A DNA stretch of 64,000 nucleotides, taken from assembly GCA_024734495.1 (NCBI GenBank), contig JALMQS010000085.1, positions 23,875,077-23,939,076 of the forward strand. Reading direction: 5' to 3'. Under the pieces are notes generated by a model, which did not search any database, was not told the origin of the DNA, and saw nothing but the letters and a program-made list of their open reading frames with translations. Numbering within the stretch: position 1 is the first letter of the stretch; every line of letters begins with the position of its first letter. The position numbers and the translations under genes are program-made. This document shows, piece by piece, positions 54,101 to 64,000 of this stretch. This DNA comes from Forficula auricularia. Lineage: Eukaryota; Arthropoda; Insecta; Dermaptera; Forficulidae.

Positions 54101-57100
54101 AATAAAGTCGAACTTTTTGTTGTGTCGAAAATACAGGCTCGTCGAGAGGGGGGGGGGCAGCTGCCCCCCAACACTCTTATAAGTATACATTTTTGTACTA
54201 CTAAAATCTATTATTACTTATTATAAATAAAAATAAAAAAATGCATGGCTAGAAGAATGAAGGGTTGTGATTTTGACCTCACACGCAAGAAAGAGATAGA
54301 TAGATAGATAGATTTTATTTTGCTCTGAGAATGATATTCTCCTGGAGCTTAATAGATACAAATTATATTACATTAAAAATCTGCTTACATAATTCAACCC
54401 AGAGAGTACAAAAATAATTACATTTAACATTAAAAAAATAAAAGGAAAAAATTATTAAAATTAAGTGACACAATGAAATCAAAATACAAAAAAATAAATA
54501 TATTACAAAATGATCTGCATGAACAAAATAAATTTTAAAATATAACAACTCAGCCTCACTCCACCCATTAACCAGCCCAGAGAGGGTTGAGCTAAAGTTG
54601 AAATGGACTTTTATGTTACCCAATAGTTGGGAGTTAACCCTGATGATAAAGTGAAAATAAAATTATTTGTTAAATGTCCCAGCATTGAGGGTCTGCTGGT
54701 TTTATTTTCCCCAGGGCCCCTAACAACTCTCCACGGGCCTGCGAAAATAGAAAATATTCTTTTAGGTGTAAGATATTCCTGCAAAGATTTCATTAAGTAA
54801 AATTAGGCTTAGACTAAATAAAAAAAAAGTTTGATATCTGAATTATATTCGCATTGGACCACACTTATTTTATTTAAATTTATTTCAGGTGATTTGGTTC
54901 ACAGCCCTTTTCCCCTATCTGGTTTTGGCTGTATTGCTCGTGAGGGCGGTCACTCTTCCAGGAGCTTCCGATGGCCTTTTATACTATGTCACTCCCCGAT
55001 GGCATGAACTTCTAGGTCCTGGTCCTTGGATCGATGGAGCAACTCAGATTTTCTTTGCCTACAGCATTGGAACAGGCGCTCTACCGGCTTTAGGATCCTA
55101 TAATAATTTTCATCATAATTCTTATAAGTAAATGAATTATTTGATATCATTAGAAGTAAGTCAATAAATATATGTAGGGGGCGGGGGGTTTCACCCCCTA
55201 CGATTCATCCCGGACAGGCCTCCACTTGTAGAAGGCGTGCGGGTTTCACCCTCTTCGCTCATAGGGGTGAAATAATAATAACACACTGATTCATTCTTTA
55301 TATATATATTTATTTACAAAAAAGGGGTTATATACATATTCGTGTCTAGGGGTCGTCGTGAAACATCATAATACACATCGTTAATCAATACATCGTGTCA
55401 TCTTAACTATGACTCGTCTTCAACTGACTATAAACTCAAATCGACAAGCATCTTAACCATCACTCGTTTCTCAACTGACTCACTTGCAGTTGCCACCAAC
55501 ATTTGGCAGCGCACATATACACTTACACACACACATGCATATAAGTGGGGTGAGGGTGTCGGCAGCTTACAGCCCTTGTCAACGACTGCCTCCCAGCTGA
55601 AACACGTACACCCACACACATGCATATGAGTGTCAGCCGGCCAGCCTCTTGAACACAAAAGGCTCGCTACAAAGAAAGAATGTCGCTTTCACAAGGGCAG
55701 AAAGCCCAGGCGGACATCTGTCGAACACATGATTTTAAACAGAATTCACTTTTAAATTAAATGCTTAATTAATCAAATCCCACATATAAAACAGAGTTTA
55801 AGAGCAAAAATTGGATTGAAAGAAAGATCATTTTTACGGATTTTTAGCTATTATAATTTTGGGTCTATAACTTACTAACGATAAGATATAGCAGTATTTT
55901 ATCTAGCTCTAACTCCAAAATTATAATAGCTAATCATCCGTTAAAAACTCTTAAGAATATATTATCATATAAGTCTACAGAGTTTCAACATTTTTGAACC
56001 ATTACTTTAGCCGGAATAAAAAAATTGAAAAACCCCATTTTAATTAGATGAGAAATTAATGATGAAATTTATGTGGAAAGTTAGATAAATACTGCTCTAG
56101 CGCCCTAGATATTCCACATATTCAAAAACTCTAATGAAGAAACATTTCAATATTTTAATTTCCTAAAAGAAACTTCATTATGCATAATTAGCTCCGATGA
56201 CTATTTAAATAACTAGAAAATTTCAAAATTAAATAGTTTTTTGGAAGAAAAGAAAAGATAATTTAAAAAAAATAAAAGTGGTTTTAGAAAAGGGGGCTCC
56301 TTAGTATGAAGGTGAATATTTTTATAGAAATCCGTGTCATCAATGAAATTCCATATTTTTTCGATTCAAATATGTTCTTATTTAATAACGTTCTGGGACT
56401 TTATAGAGATGCGGTAATAACATGTATTGTAAACACGGCAACCTGCCTTCTGGCGGGATGTGTAACATTCTCCATTCTGGGTCACATTGCGCTAGAACAG
56501 CACGAGGATGTCGCGAACGTTGTCAAAAGTGGCCCAGGACTCGTATTTCTCACTTATCCAGAGGTGGTTTTAAAGTTACCAGGTGCTCCAGCATGGGCTG
56601 CAATTTTTTTCATTATGCTCGTTGTAAGTAAATATTGTTTTATTTATTTATAAAATTAGTTTTTCCTTAGAAAAATTGTTTATAAATGTATTTCTTATCA
56701 TTTTATTAATTAATATAGAATATCAAGGAAAAAAATTAAAATACATTTTTTTAACACTTAATTATTTTTTATTTCAGTGCTTGCTTATATTTATTAAATC
56801 TTAAGGTACTATTTCGCTGCAACTGCCCACCGTCGCGGTCGACAGTAACAGCAGTCGACTTCTGCTTTCGGATAAAAAAAAAAAAAAATTCAGTCGAATT
56901 GAGAACCTCCTCCTTTTTTGAAGTCGGTTAAAAACAAGGGAACTACTCCTTTTCTTTGGTTCCCATTGAGCAGCATCCACTGTTTATGTTTCGACAGTTT
57001 CGAACTGCTAAATCGGCAGATGAAAAATCTACCCCTTGTGCATATATAAATACTATTAAATTTCTTGATTTTTTTAAATAAAAAGGGTTTCCATTTGACT

Positions 57101-60100
57101 AATTAGCTTACCTAAATAAAGGCTAGTTTACACGGACTTACTACTAAGTATTAGTACTAGCCACTCGCACTAATTGTGTGTCGTGTAAACACACAATATA
57201 AGTGGTTAGTATTAGTAGAGTGGCAAGTGAGAGTGAATAGAAATGGTTTCTATTTACTAATGGTAACTAGCTTCCCCTACTTCAAACATAATATATTGAC
57301 AATTCGAATTGTCATCTTGTAACTTTCACTAAACACTAATTACAGTGGTTAGAAGAGACGTATGAACCACTACTAACCAGTTACTCTGATAAGTGCTTAG
57401 TAAATGGAATAGTACTAATGGCAAGTACTAAGCCCGTGTAAACTAGCCTTTATAAAAGTTGAACTATCAAATGGTACTAAATTCAAAAGTAAAATTAAAT
57501 TAACTATTATAAATATACATTTTTAGATTCTAGGCATTGATAGTGAGTTTTGCATCGTTGAATCGTTAGTAATTGGTCTAATTGATCGGTGGCCTTTACT
57601 GCTCACTCAACATAGGGGGAAATTCACTTTTTCGATGTGTGTTCTTCTTTTCTTACTTGGAATTCCTATGGTTACTCATGTAAGTTTTAAAACATTTTCT
57701 TCAATATGATTAATTTTACTTCAAATATGAATGATGAGAGTAGAGATGGGCAAAGGAACTCATTTCCGAGATCAGATCAGAATCGCCGAATCTCTAAAAT
57801 GAACAACTCTTTTTTAAAACTCACCAGATCTTGAAAAAAAATATTAATTTCTCGTCTCGAGATGAAACTGCACTATGTTTTTTAGTGAATGAATAATTTT
57901 GATATTTAAAGTAAAATAAAATACGATCTGAATAAAGAAATTATAATTTCATTTAAAAATTATTTTTTCTTTAAAATATAGAATATATAATTTCAAATAA
58001 ATTTATGTAATTTGAATAAAAATGATACAAAAGTTTACTCACAGTTTTTAAAAGAATAACTGTAGTAAATTTGTTCCAGATCGAACAGTGGTTAGAATTG
58101 TAATATTTTGCCCCCTCTTTCGCCCCCACGCACTCATTTTGGCTATTGATACCTACATACCTACATTTTATATAGTCTGAAATACTAACATTACAAAATT
58201 TGATCTATATCGGAGAGAGTATTAATTTTTTGCCCCCACTTACATTTTGGGAGGTTGAAATTATTTTTTAGATATTTGCAAATAAATAACTCTCAGTTTT
58301 CTAAAGAGTAAATGTACAAAAAAGCTAAAAATTTCTATACCCCCCCCCCTCTTTTGCCCCCATTCAGTCAATTTTGATAGTTGATTTTTACAGGAATAGT
58401 TTCTTAAAGTAATAAAGAATAACTCTACAAAATTTGATCAAGATCGGAGAGTTTTAATTTTTTCCCCACTCACATTTTGGATAGTTGGGGGGGGGGTCGG
58501 ATTACAAAAAATCTTGAAATTATTTTTTAGATATTTGAAAATAAATAATCAACAGTTTTCTAAAGAGTAAATGTACTAAAAAGCTAAAAATTTCTATAAT
58601 TTGCCCCCCCCCCCTTCGCCCCCATACAGTCAATTTTGATAGTTGATTTTTATAGGAATAGTTTCTTAAAGTAATAAAGAATAACTCTACAAAATTTGAT
58701 CAAGATAGGAGAGAGTTTTAATTTTTGCCCCCACTCACATTTTGGATAGTTGGGAGTCGAATTTCAAAAATCCTGAAATTACTTTTTAGATATTTGTATT
58801 TAGAATTTTATTAAATAAAAATCAAGTAGATATCTTATAGTTCTTAATTGAAAATGCATAATTAGTGTAAACACATTGCAAAGATATTTTGCCCTTTTTG
58901 ACCCCTTCCCAGGTAACCACAATATCCTAAGAATATTCTAAGGATATTCTAAGGACATTTAAATCTTCTTAGAATATTCTGAGGATATTGTGTGTTACCT
59001 GGGTTTAGGGGTCGAATTTCAAAAAAATCCTGAAATTAGTTTTTAAATATTTTAATTTAGTTTATTAAATGTAAAAAGCAAGTAGATATTTTATCGTCCT
59101 TAAGAGATATCGCATAATCAGTGAAAACACACTTTGCCCCCTTTGGGGTCGAATTTCGAAAAATTCTTTCTTAGTGACCCCCTATGTCATAGATGTAATA
59201 TCTTCTCCAAATTTCATGTTTCTATGTCCAGTGGTTCTGGCTGTTTTGATGAGTGAATGAGTGAGTGTATCGGGCAAAGAATTTTATATACTAGTATATA
59301 GATTGTATGGCGTATTTTTCAGGGTGGAGCCTATATATTTCAACTAATGGATTTTTATGCAGTAAGTGGAATGTCTCTTCTATGGGTATGTTTCTTTCAA
59401 ACAATAGCGATATCCTGGATATTTGGAGTTAATCGATTTGCTGATTGTGTGAAAGAAATGATGGGAGTTCAACTAAATGCCTTTTGGCGAATTTGTTGGG
59501 TAGCAGTAGCTCCTTTTGTCATGATGGTAAGTGTTATTAGAATTATACTAAATTTAATTAATCTTTACCCTCCTACAGTGAATTTTACAATTTTTCAAAC
59601 TTTTTTCCCAATCCAGCCGAGCCATGTTGTACTGCTTGCCTCCCAATGACACTGCGCTCTAAAGAGAAAAACGGAACAGTTAGTCTTTTAGAACATAAAA
59701 AAAACGTTCCATCTTTAGGTTGGCTAACTTTAATTATGAAGTTCCAAATAGGTACAGGGTTAAAAATTAGAATATCTATTTTCATATGAAAATGAAATAT
59801 TTTTTTTCAATATATATATATGTCGCAGAGTTATGATTAAATTGGTTATTTGATCAAATCACTAGGGGTTTGATCAAAACTTAGTGGATGACTAAATGTG
59901 TCCTCAATTTTTACATATCTCTGAAACAATCTAGCGATTTGATCAAATCTTTAAAGTGTTTAGCAAGATGATAAAATAAGTTTGTCAGTGCACTTGGAGT
60001 GGAGCGGGACGCACATATAATTACGCAACGAAACTACTGTTTAGAGACCATTTTTTATAATATTATATCTACATGAATTTTAATCGACTAATGAATTTCA

Positions 60101-63100
60101 ATAATTTCTTCCGAATGTATTCGCATATATAATTGAGAATTTCTTTTGTAAAAAGTAGGGTTATCATTTTTTGCTATTTTAACTGAAACATCTAAAAGAA
60201 GCATGGAAAAACAATCCCTGACAAGTTTTAGCTCGATTAGAAATTTTCTCAGCCTCGATTATTCAGGAATTATCCATTTGGACAGAAATTATATTCTTTT
60301 TAGAGAAAGATAATAATCATTTAGAATTCACTAGAATTCGAATCTCTTTCATTCTTCTCAATATATGATTAACATGTCATAACATAAAAAGAATTGACAT
60401 TCTTGCATATGCGCCTATGAGTTATGCAACCATATAGCTCGGCTATAATAGTTGTATTATACCATACAGGCTAGCAAGATGCCCGCCTAAGGGCGCAGCT
60501 GGTATATATATATTTTGTCAGCAAGGTCAATTTTAATCGACAGACAATCTCAACAGCAAATTTATGTACAATACGTACTTCGCAGCTAATTTCTACCGTA
60601 AACGGAATTCCTTATTTGAGTCTGTAACATACGTTATTTTATCCTCCACATTTTACCCTTCTAAAATTGGTGATACTATTATCACCACAAAATGGAGTCA
60701 CGGTCTTTACAGTCTTGGAACGGCTTATTGTCGAAATAATGATATGCTCACCACACTTGACAACGACAGTGATTCAAATTTAGTGAACTGTGTTAATTTT
60801 TATATTCAATTATAATTAAAAACTACAATCTGTGTTTATTTTTCAAAAAACATTTTTCTCTTTCTCAAACAAAAATTTAAAATCCAATATTTTCGTCCCA
60901 TAGCTTTAATATTTGGTGTTTCCATATACCTGCATCTTACGTCACGATCCGATTCTCTCTGTTTTTATCAATTTTATTGAATTATCTCTACAAAATTTTT
61001 GTTAAAGTCTGGAAAGTCGGGACTAATATCTCAAACTGGAACAATCCCAGTCAAACGTATGGTAAGTCTATCTTTAGGATAGGATATTTGTCGATCATTC
61101 AATTTTTATAGAATATATAAACCAGCTGCGAACCCCGCCTTCTGCTGGTTTTGAAATAATAATTTTTTTTTTTTTTTTTTTTTATAAATTTTATTAAACC
61201 AATTATTTTACATTAATAATGTATACATTGTATTTTGCTTCGATTTCGGAGATAACTTCTCCACCATCGAGTGTCCTTATTTATCTTTAGTCCTTATTTT
61301 TAATAAGAGGAAAAATCTAATTAGATAAAAAAACCTCTTTTCCGATAATTATTTTAATTCCATTATTCCCCAATCAAATCGATTGGATCTTCATTCCCTC
61401 TCCGCGTCATTTTTCTCGAAATAATAATTTAAATTTTCTAATTTTAATAAATTTTGTTTGTCATGAAATATTAGTGGGTTTTAAAAAATCACGTTGCCGT
61501 CGTCGCGCAAGCCGATTATAATAAGTACCTATAGATAGATAGATGGCAAATATTTCAATTAGTATATAAACAACATTTTTGTATTAATGAGATGAATTGT
61601 AAAGAAATCAACATTTTTCAGACTAGTAGGTGTGCAAAATACAAAAAATAATTCCAAATATGCAGGGCCCGGGAGAGCTTTCCAGGCCCCGGGGGTGAAT
61701 CTTATCGCGCCATCTCTTATCAAATATTTGTTAAAATATATATTATATACAAACATATTTAAACAATGCAGGAAACCAATCTTTCCGAGTTTATTTGGTG
61801 AGTCCAAGGCCCCTTCAGAAGCTAGGTCCTAAAGCTGCAGCCCCCCCCCCCTGTCTCCCTCTCAACGCCTCTGAATGTAGTCATTGTCAGTCTCTTGTTT
61901 TTTTTCCAGTTTTCTACAGATACTTAGCTACTCTTCCTTTCAGAGAATCTATATTTTAAATTAATAATTATAAATTATAATATTAATTTACAATCATTTG
62001 TATTCTCTTATATTGATTTTTTTAGAGTATTTTCATCTTTTATGTAGTTAAATATACTCCGGTGACATATGGTCAATCATATCATTATCCCGAATGGGCT
62101 AAGATTGTAGGACTATGTCTAAGTTTTACATCAATGCTCTGGATTCCATGTTATGCTATTTATTATATATTGACAGGATCTGGAACTCTTCAAGAGGTAA
62201 GTTTATCATGAAAGTCAGTCATGAGTGATAGTAGTAGATACTTTAGCCGATACATTTAGTTTAAGTCTTTTAAATTTTTTCTTATATAATCTAAGTAATT
62301 TTTTTATTTATTTATTCATTAATACTTAATCTAAAATTTTCAAATTTATAAATAAAATGTTTTATTAAAATCGACTCGTTTTCTTAAAATTTTAGTGATT
62401 TAGCAATTTTTCCCAGTGAAGAACGATTTGGACTAGAAAGCCCAAAGTTGCCAGAAACATGGGCGTAGTTAGGGGAGCAAGGGGGCAGTCCCCCCCTACA
62501 AAACGCATCCCCCGACCTATAAAAATCGAAACTGCATTATCACGTGGCATCACTTATGTATTTCTCATTAAATTATTTCGTTACTTCCAAAATTTGTCAA
62601 TTCTACTAAAAAGTTAGTTGATCTCTAAATTCCTAGGAAATCTTCCAATCTACGCCAATGATAATGCGGCCTTTATTAAATAAGATTTAATTTCCAACAG
62701 AAAAGTTAATATGAGTGAAATGTTTAAATCAATAGTTTACGAGTTATGGGAATGTAAATATTTTTCAATATAAAAATTCAAGCCCAATAAATTGACCATA
62801 TAATTTTTTTTTTTTTTTTTTAATGCAATCGAATGCAAGAAGGGGTGCACCAGTAAAGATGCAGCCCCTATGGATCTCGAAAGACCCTTGCATTACCGAA
62901 GAGAAGGAAAAGTTGATTAAGTGAGAGGGTGGAGACGTAGGTGTTTATGCACTCGGGTTTTAAAGGTTTGAAGAATATAAGTGCTGGGAAAGATGGAGGC
63001 TGGAAGAGAGTTCCAGTTCCTTGAAGCCTAGGGGATATACGTATTGGCGAATGAAGTGGTCCGGCACTTTTCCAATTTGACCGCGAAAGAGTGTTGGGAG

Positions 63101-63798
63101 TCGGCAAAATGCGTGCTACGTGCAAAGCATGCTTTTGGGGGAATTATTGATTTTATCTCATCAGAGCACCTGCCGTGATAGTATCTATAAAAAAGGGAAA
63201 GGGCAGAGACAAAAATATGGAATTTGTTTGATGACACAGATTTCAATAAAAATTTTTGCCTTCATAAATATTTTACATATTAAAAATTCTAATGAACTTA
63301 ATTTCCTAAAAGAAAGTTCATTGTCTATAATTAGCTCTGATGACTATTTAAGTAACTAGAGAGGATTAAAATTTCAAAATTAAATAAATTTTTCTGACAA
63401 AAATAAAAGGTGCTTAAGATAAAGGCTGGCCCTTAGTATGAAAGTGAAAATTAGCATTAGCAGGGACACCGCGTTGGTTTGAGTTTTTCTTTACAAAAAA
63501 TTAACTACTATCTTTTAATTTTCTACTGTACTAAACTCAGAACGTCCATTTTAGATTCTATTTATTTTAATAATATACTCCATGTCTTTAAACTATAATT
63601 AATTTCTATTGATAACAATTTTGACCTAATAAATATATCATTCTTTTAATTTTTTTCCAGAATTTAATCAAAGGTCTTCAGCCTACTATAAAGTCTCGCA
63701 ACAATATTGCTTCAAGCCAAAGTCAACCTATTATCTCCATGTCTGAGAGTAGTGCAAAACTTATTATTAAAAATAATTCCTTTTTAGGCAGCCGTTAG
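51104..63798 (+). CDS. SLC6 family Na+/Cl- dependent transporter (GABA/amino-acid type)
   Basis: Eleven coding exons in matching phase give 642 aa: 51104-51392, 52735-52869, 52936-53064, 53126-53246, 53648-53780, 54889-55127, 56407-56623, 57527-57679, 59323-59526, 62026-62196, 63661-63798 (TAG). The ATG is 2 bases after a TTTTTCAG acceptor, so a non-coding 5' exon lies upstream. TM1 holds the SLC6 signature [20 protein letters not shown]. At the site equivalent to the Asp of monoamine transporters it has Gly, so this is not a monoamine transporter. The large extracellular loop has the conserved Cys pair ([11 protein letters not shown]) and sequons NDS, NNS and NHT. TM6 is [18 protein letters not shown], nearer GABA/taurine/betaine carriers than vertebrate glycine carriers. 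TM10-12 and a Ser-rich tail are present. It carries small amino-acid-like solutes into cells with Na+ and Cl-. It may be inebriated-like. The substrate is not assigned. Confidence 0.93.
51393..52734 (+). other. SLC6 intron 1
   Basis: AT-rich 1.3-kb intron with a G-run near 52005-52030. A minus ORF at 51747-51959 has no recognised similarity. No repeat boundary seen. Confidence 0.45.
53247..53647 (+). repeat. SLC6 intron 4 with dispersed repeat
   Basis: About 53420-53500 carries the dispersed repeat words aaccaaaatttgtatacata, ctgttgatccccagaagact and ccacccagaaggggg, as at 28.4, 36.8 and 41.3 kb. Confidence 0.55.
54120..54800 (-). mobile_element. Probable LINE/SINE 3' tail in SLC6 intron 5
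   Basis: (AGAT)n at about 54293-54315 followed by tttattttgctctgagaatg fits a retroposon 3' end with simple-repeat tail on the minus strand. The body to about 54800 has GC-richer blocks (ccagcccagagagggttgag) but no recognisable protein. A C/G-run repeat edge lies at 54133-54175. Confidence 0.4.
55176..55740. other. GC-rich insertion in SLC6 intron 6
   Basis: A sharply GC-richer block in an AT-rich intron. It contains short repeats acacacatgcatata/acacacatgcatatga with nearby gtgtcggcag/gtgtcagccgg, and gggtttcaccctct/ggtttcaccccct at its left end. It looks like a transposable element (perhaps an LTR), but ends and target duplication are not clear. The ORFs in it have no recognised similarity. 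Confidence 0.45.
55741..56406 (+). other. SLC6 intron 6, right part
   Basis: AT-rich. A block at about 56120-56290 (aatgaagaaacatttc, taattagctccgatgactat, ttaaataactagaaa) is repeated at about 63275-63440 in the last intron (taattagctctgatgactat, ttaagtaactagaga), so it is a dispersed repeat. Confidence 0.55.
56800..56960 (+). mobile_element. Retroposon-like 3' remnant in SLC6 intron 7
   Basis: A GC-richer stretch (actgcccaccgtcgcggtcg) is followed by an A-run and cagtcgaattgagaacctcc, ttttttgaagtcggtt. I recall this tail type as a common insect repeat end, but no coding sequence or target duplication is visible. Confidence 0.4.
57119..57450. mobile_element. 332-bp MITE, TA target site, in SLC6 intron 7
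   Basis: Inverted termini AAGGCTAGTTTACACGG (57119-57135) and the exact complement (57434-57450), with TA on both sides (57117-57118 and 57451-57452). The interior has repeated agta/tacta words and no ORF. Ends and target site suggest a Tc1/mariner-like or similar cut-and-paste family. Confidence 0.85.
58010..59245 (+). repeat. Tandem array of ~260-bp units in SLC6 intron 8
   Basis: Two clear units (about 58265-58521 and 58522-58785) are about 90% identical: cagttttctaaagagtaaat, gtcaattttgatagttgatt, ggaatagtttcttaaagtaa, aattttgccccc, cactcacattttggatagtt. More diverged units flank them (about 58010-58264 and 58786-59245). Each unit carries C-runs and G-runs. Confidence 0.85.
58908..59003. 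mobile_element. 96-bp palindromic MITE
   Basis: cccaggtaac... and ...gttacctggg form inverted ends, and most of the interior (acaatatcctaagaatattc and its near complement) also pairs. It sits inside a diverged unit of the tandem array. Confidence 0.8.
59527..62025 (+). other. SLC6 intron 9
   Basis: 2.5-kb intron. About 59840-59965 has several gatcaaat words in both orientations. 60470-60500 (gcccgcctaagggcgcagct) and 61125-61150 (accagctgcgaacccc) look like edges of repeats. A T-run at 61165-61184 marks a probable retroposon tail (minus). A plus ORF at 60564-60815 has no recognised similarity. No exon found. Confidence 0.45.
62459..62665. mobile_element. Dispersed repeat with GCGTAGTTAGGG end, SLC6 intron 10
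   Basis: Begins atgggcgtagttagggg and gcagtcccccccta and ends near tctacgccaatg (62654), matching in reverse the edge at 3660-3705. The ends are only partly complementary. Non-coding. Confidence 0.45.
62803..63215 (-). mobile_element. LINE 3' fragment (FYRYYHG family) in SLC6 intron 10
   Basis: The minus strand encodes [73 protein letters not shown] and FRDP stop, then a 3' UTR ending in a poly-A tail (T-run at 62803-62821 on plus). It is the closest relative of 29005-29545. One frameshift at about 63070. Confidence 0.85.
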
Positions 63799-64000
63799 AC
63801 ACTTTTATTTTGATTCCTATAATTCAGGTTTTCATAAACTTTTCTTACGATAGAATACTTCACAAATCCCGAAATTTTAAAGAAAGACCTTATTTATTTT
63901 TTATGGTAGGTAAGTGAATATATCAACAAAATTAAAGAATTGAAAAAAAAAACTTTTATTCATAAATAGCAGAAAAATAATCAAATAAAATTATGTTTTA
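63799..64000 (+). other. SLC6 3' flank
   Basis: Probable 3' UTR with a candidate AATAAA at about 63984-63989. The window ends here. Confidence 0.5.

Noticed and set aside
55428..55658. 76-aa Cys-rich ORF on the minus strand
   Set aside because: It lies in a GC-rich repeat block with CACACA runs that give artificial Cys/Val codons. No start context or homology evident.
60564..60815. 83-aa plus ORF inside SLC6 intron 9
   Set aside because: No recognisable domain, no splice sites consistent with the SLC6 frame, and the flanks look repeat-derived. Left unassigned.

Overview
This is an AT-rich, intron-rich eukaryotic window, almost certainly from an arthropod and probably an insect. The reasons are animal gene families with small exons and canonical GT-AG introns, a Jockey-clade LINE, mariner and hAT relics, and a Zucchini/PLD6 gene. 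The species cannot be told from the sequence. I assembled four host genes exon by exon on splice sites and reading phase: (1) the 5' half of a KMT2C/KMT2D-type gene (Drosophila Lpt/cara mitad-like), minus strand, 10802 down to 545 and on past the left edge; (2) a complete Abelson interactor gene (Abi), minus strand, 29831-23802, 7 coding exons, 478 aa; (3) a complete zucchini/PLD6 gene, plus strand, 31144-32356, 3 exons, 211 aa, head-to-head with Abi; (4) a complete SLC6 neurotransmitter/amino-acid transporter, plus strand, 51104-63798, 11 coding exons, 642 aa. All phases close in frame.

Layout. 1-10.8 kb is KMT2C/D-like, with repeat-bearing introns. 12.0-20.7 kb is a LINE block: a 5'-truncated LINE, then a decayed full-length Jockey-like element bounded by a 12-bp target duplication and itself broken by a younger 1.1-kb LINE with its own 5-bp duplication. 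22.3-23.4 kb holds a LINE scrap and a 400-bp palindrome. 23.8-32.4 kb is Abi plus zucchini, with several foldback structures. 32.4-51 kb is mostly repeats: a hAT MITE with 8-bp target duplication, LINE fragments, a 2.5-kb inverted repeat, a second 1.6-kb inverted repeat, a gypsy-like integrase relic, a 49-bp minisatellite, and a broken copy of an unidentified ORF family. 51-64 kb is the SLC6 gene, whose introns carry MITEs, tandem repeats and a LINE tail.

The most unusual signal is a set of five short motifs with the architecture of hammerhead ribozymes: CUGANGA core, stem II, GAAA, then an NUH triplet directly before a strand that pairs with the sequence upstream of the core. Four of the five lie in or beside foldback/inverted-repeat elements, and one of those elements is bounded by a 14-bp target duplication. 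Hammerhead ribozymes are known in Penelope-like elements and retrozymes. Here the motif-bearing units look like small non-coding mobile elements. This is an inference from reading the sequence and was not computed.

The host genes do not form an operon or pathway. KMT2C/D is a chromatin regulator, Abi a WAVE/actin adaptor, Zucchini the piRNA-pathway endonuclease, and SLC6 a plasma-membrane transporter. Only Abi and zucchini are close enough (1.3 kb, divergent) to share regulatory DNA.
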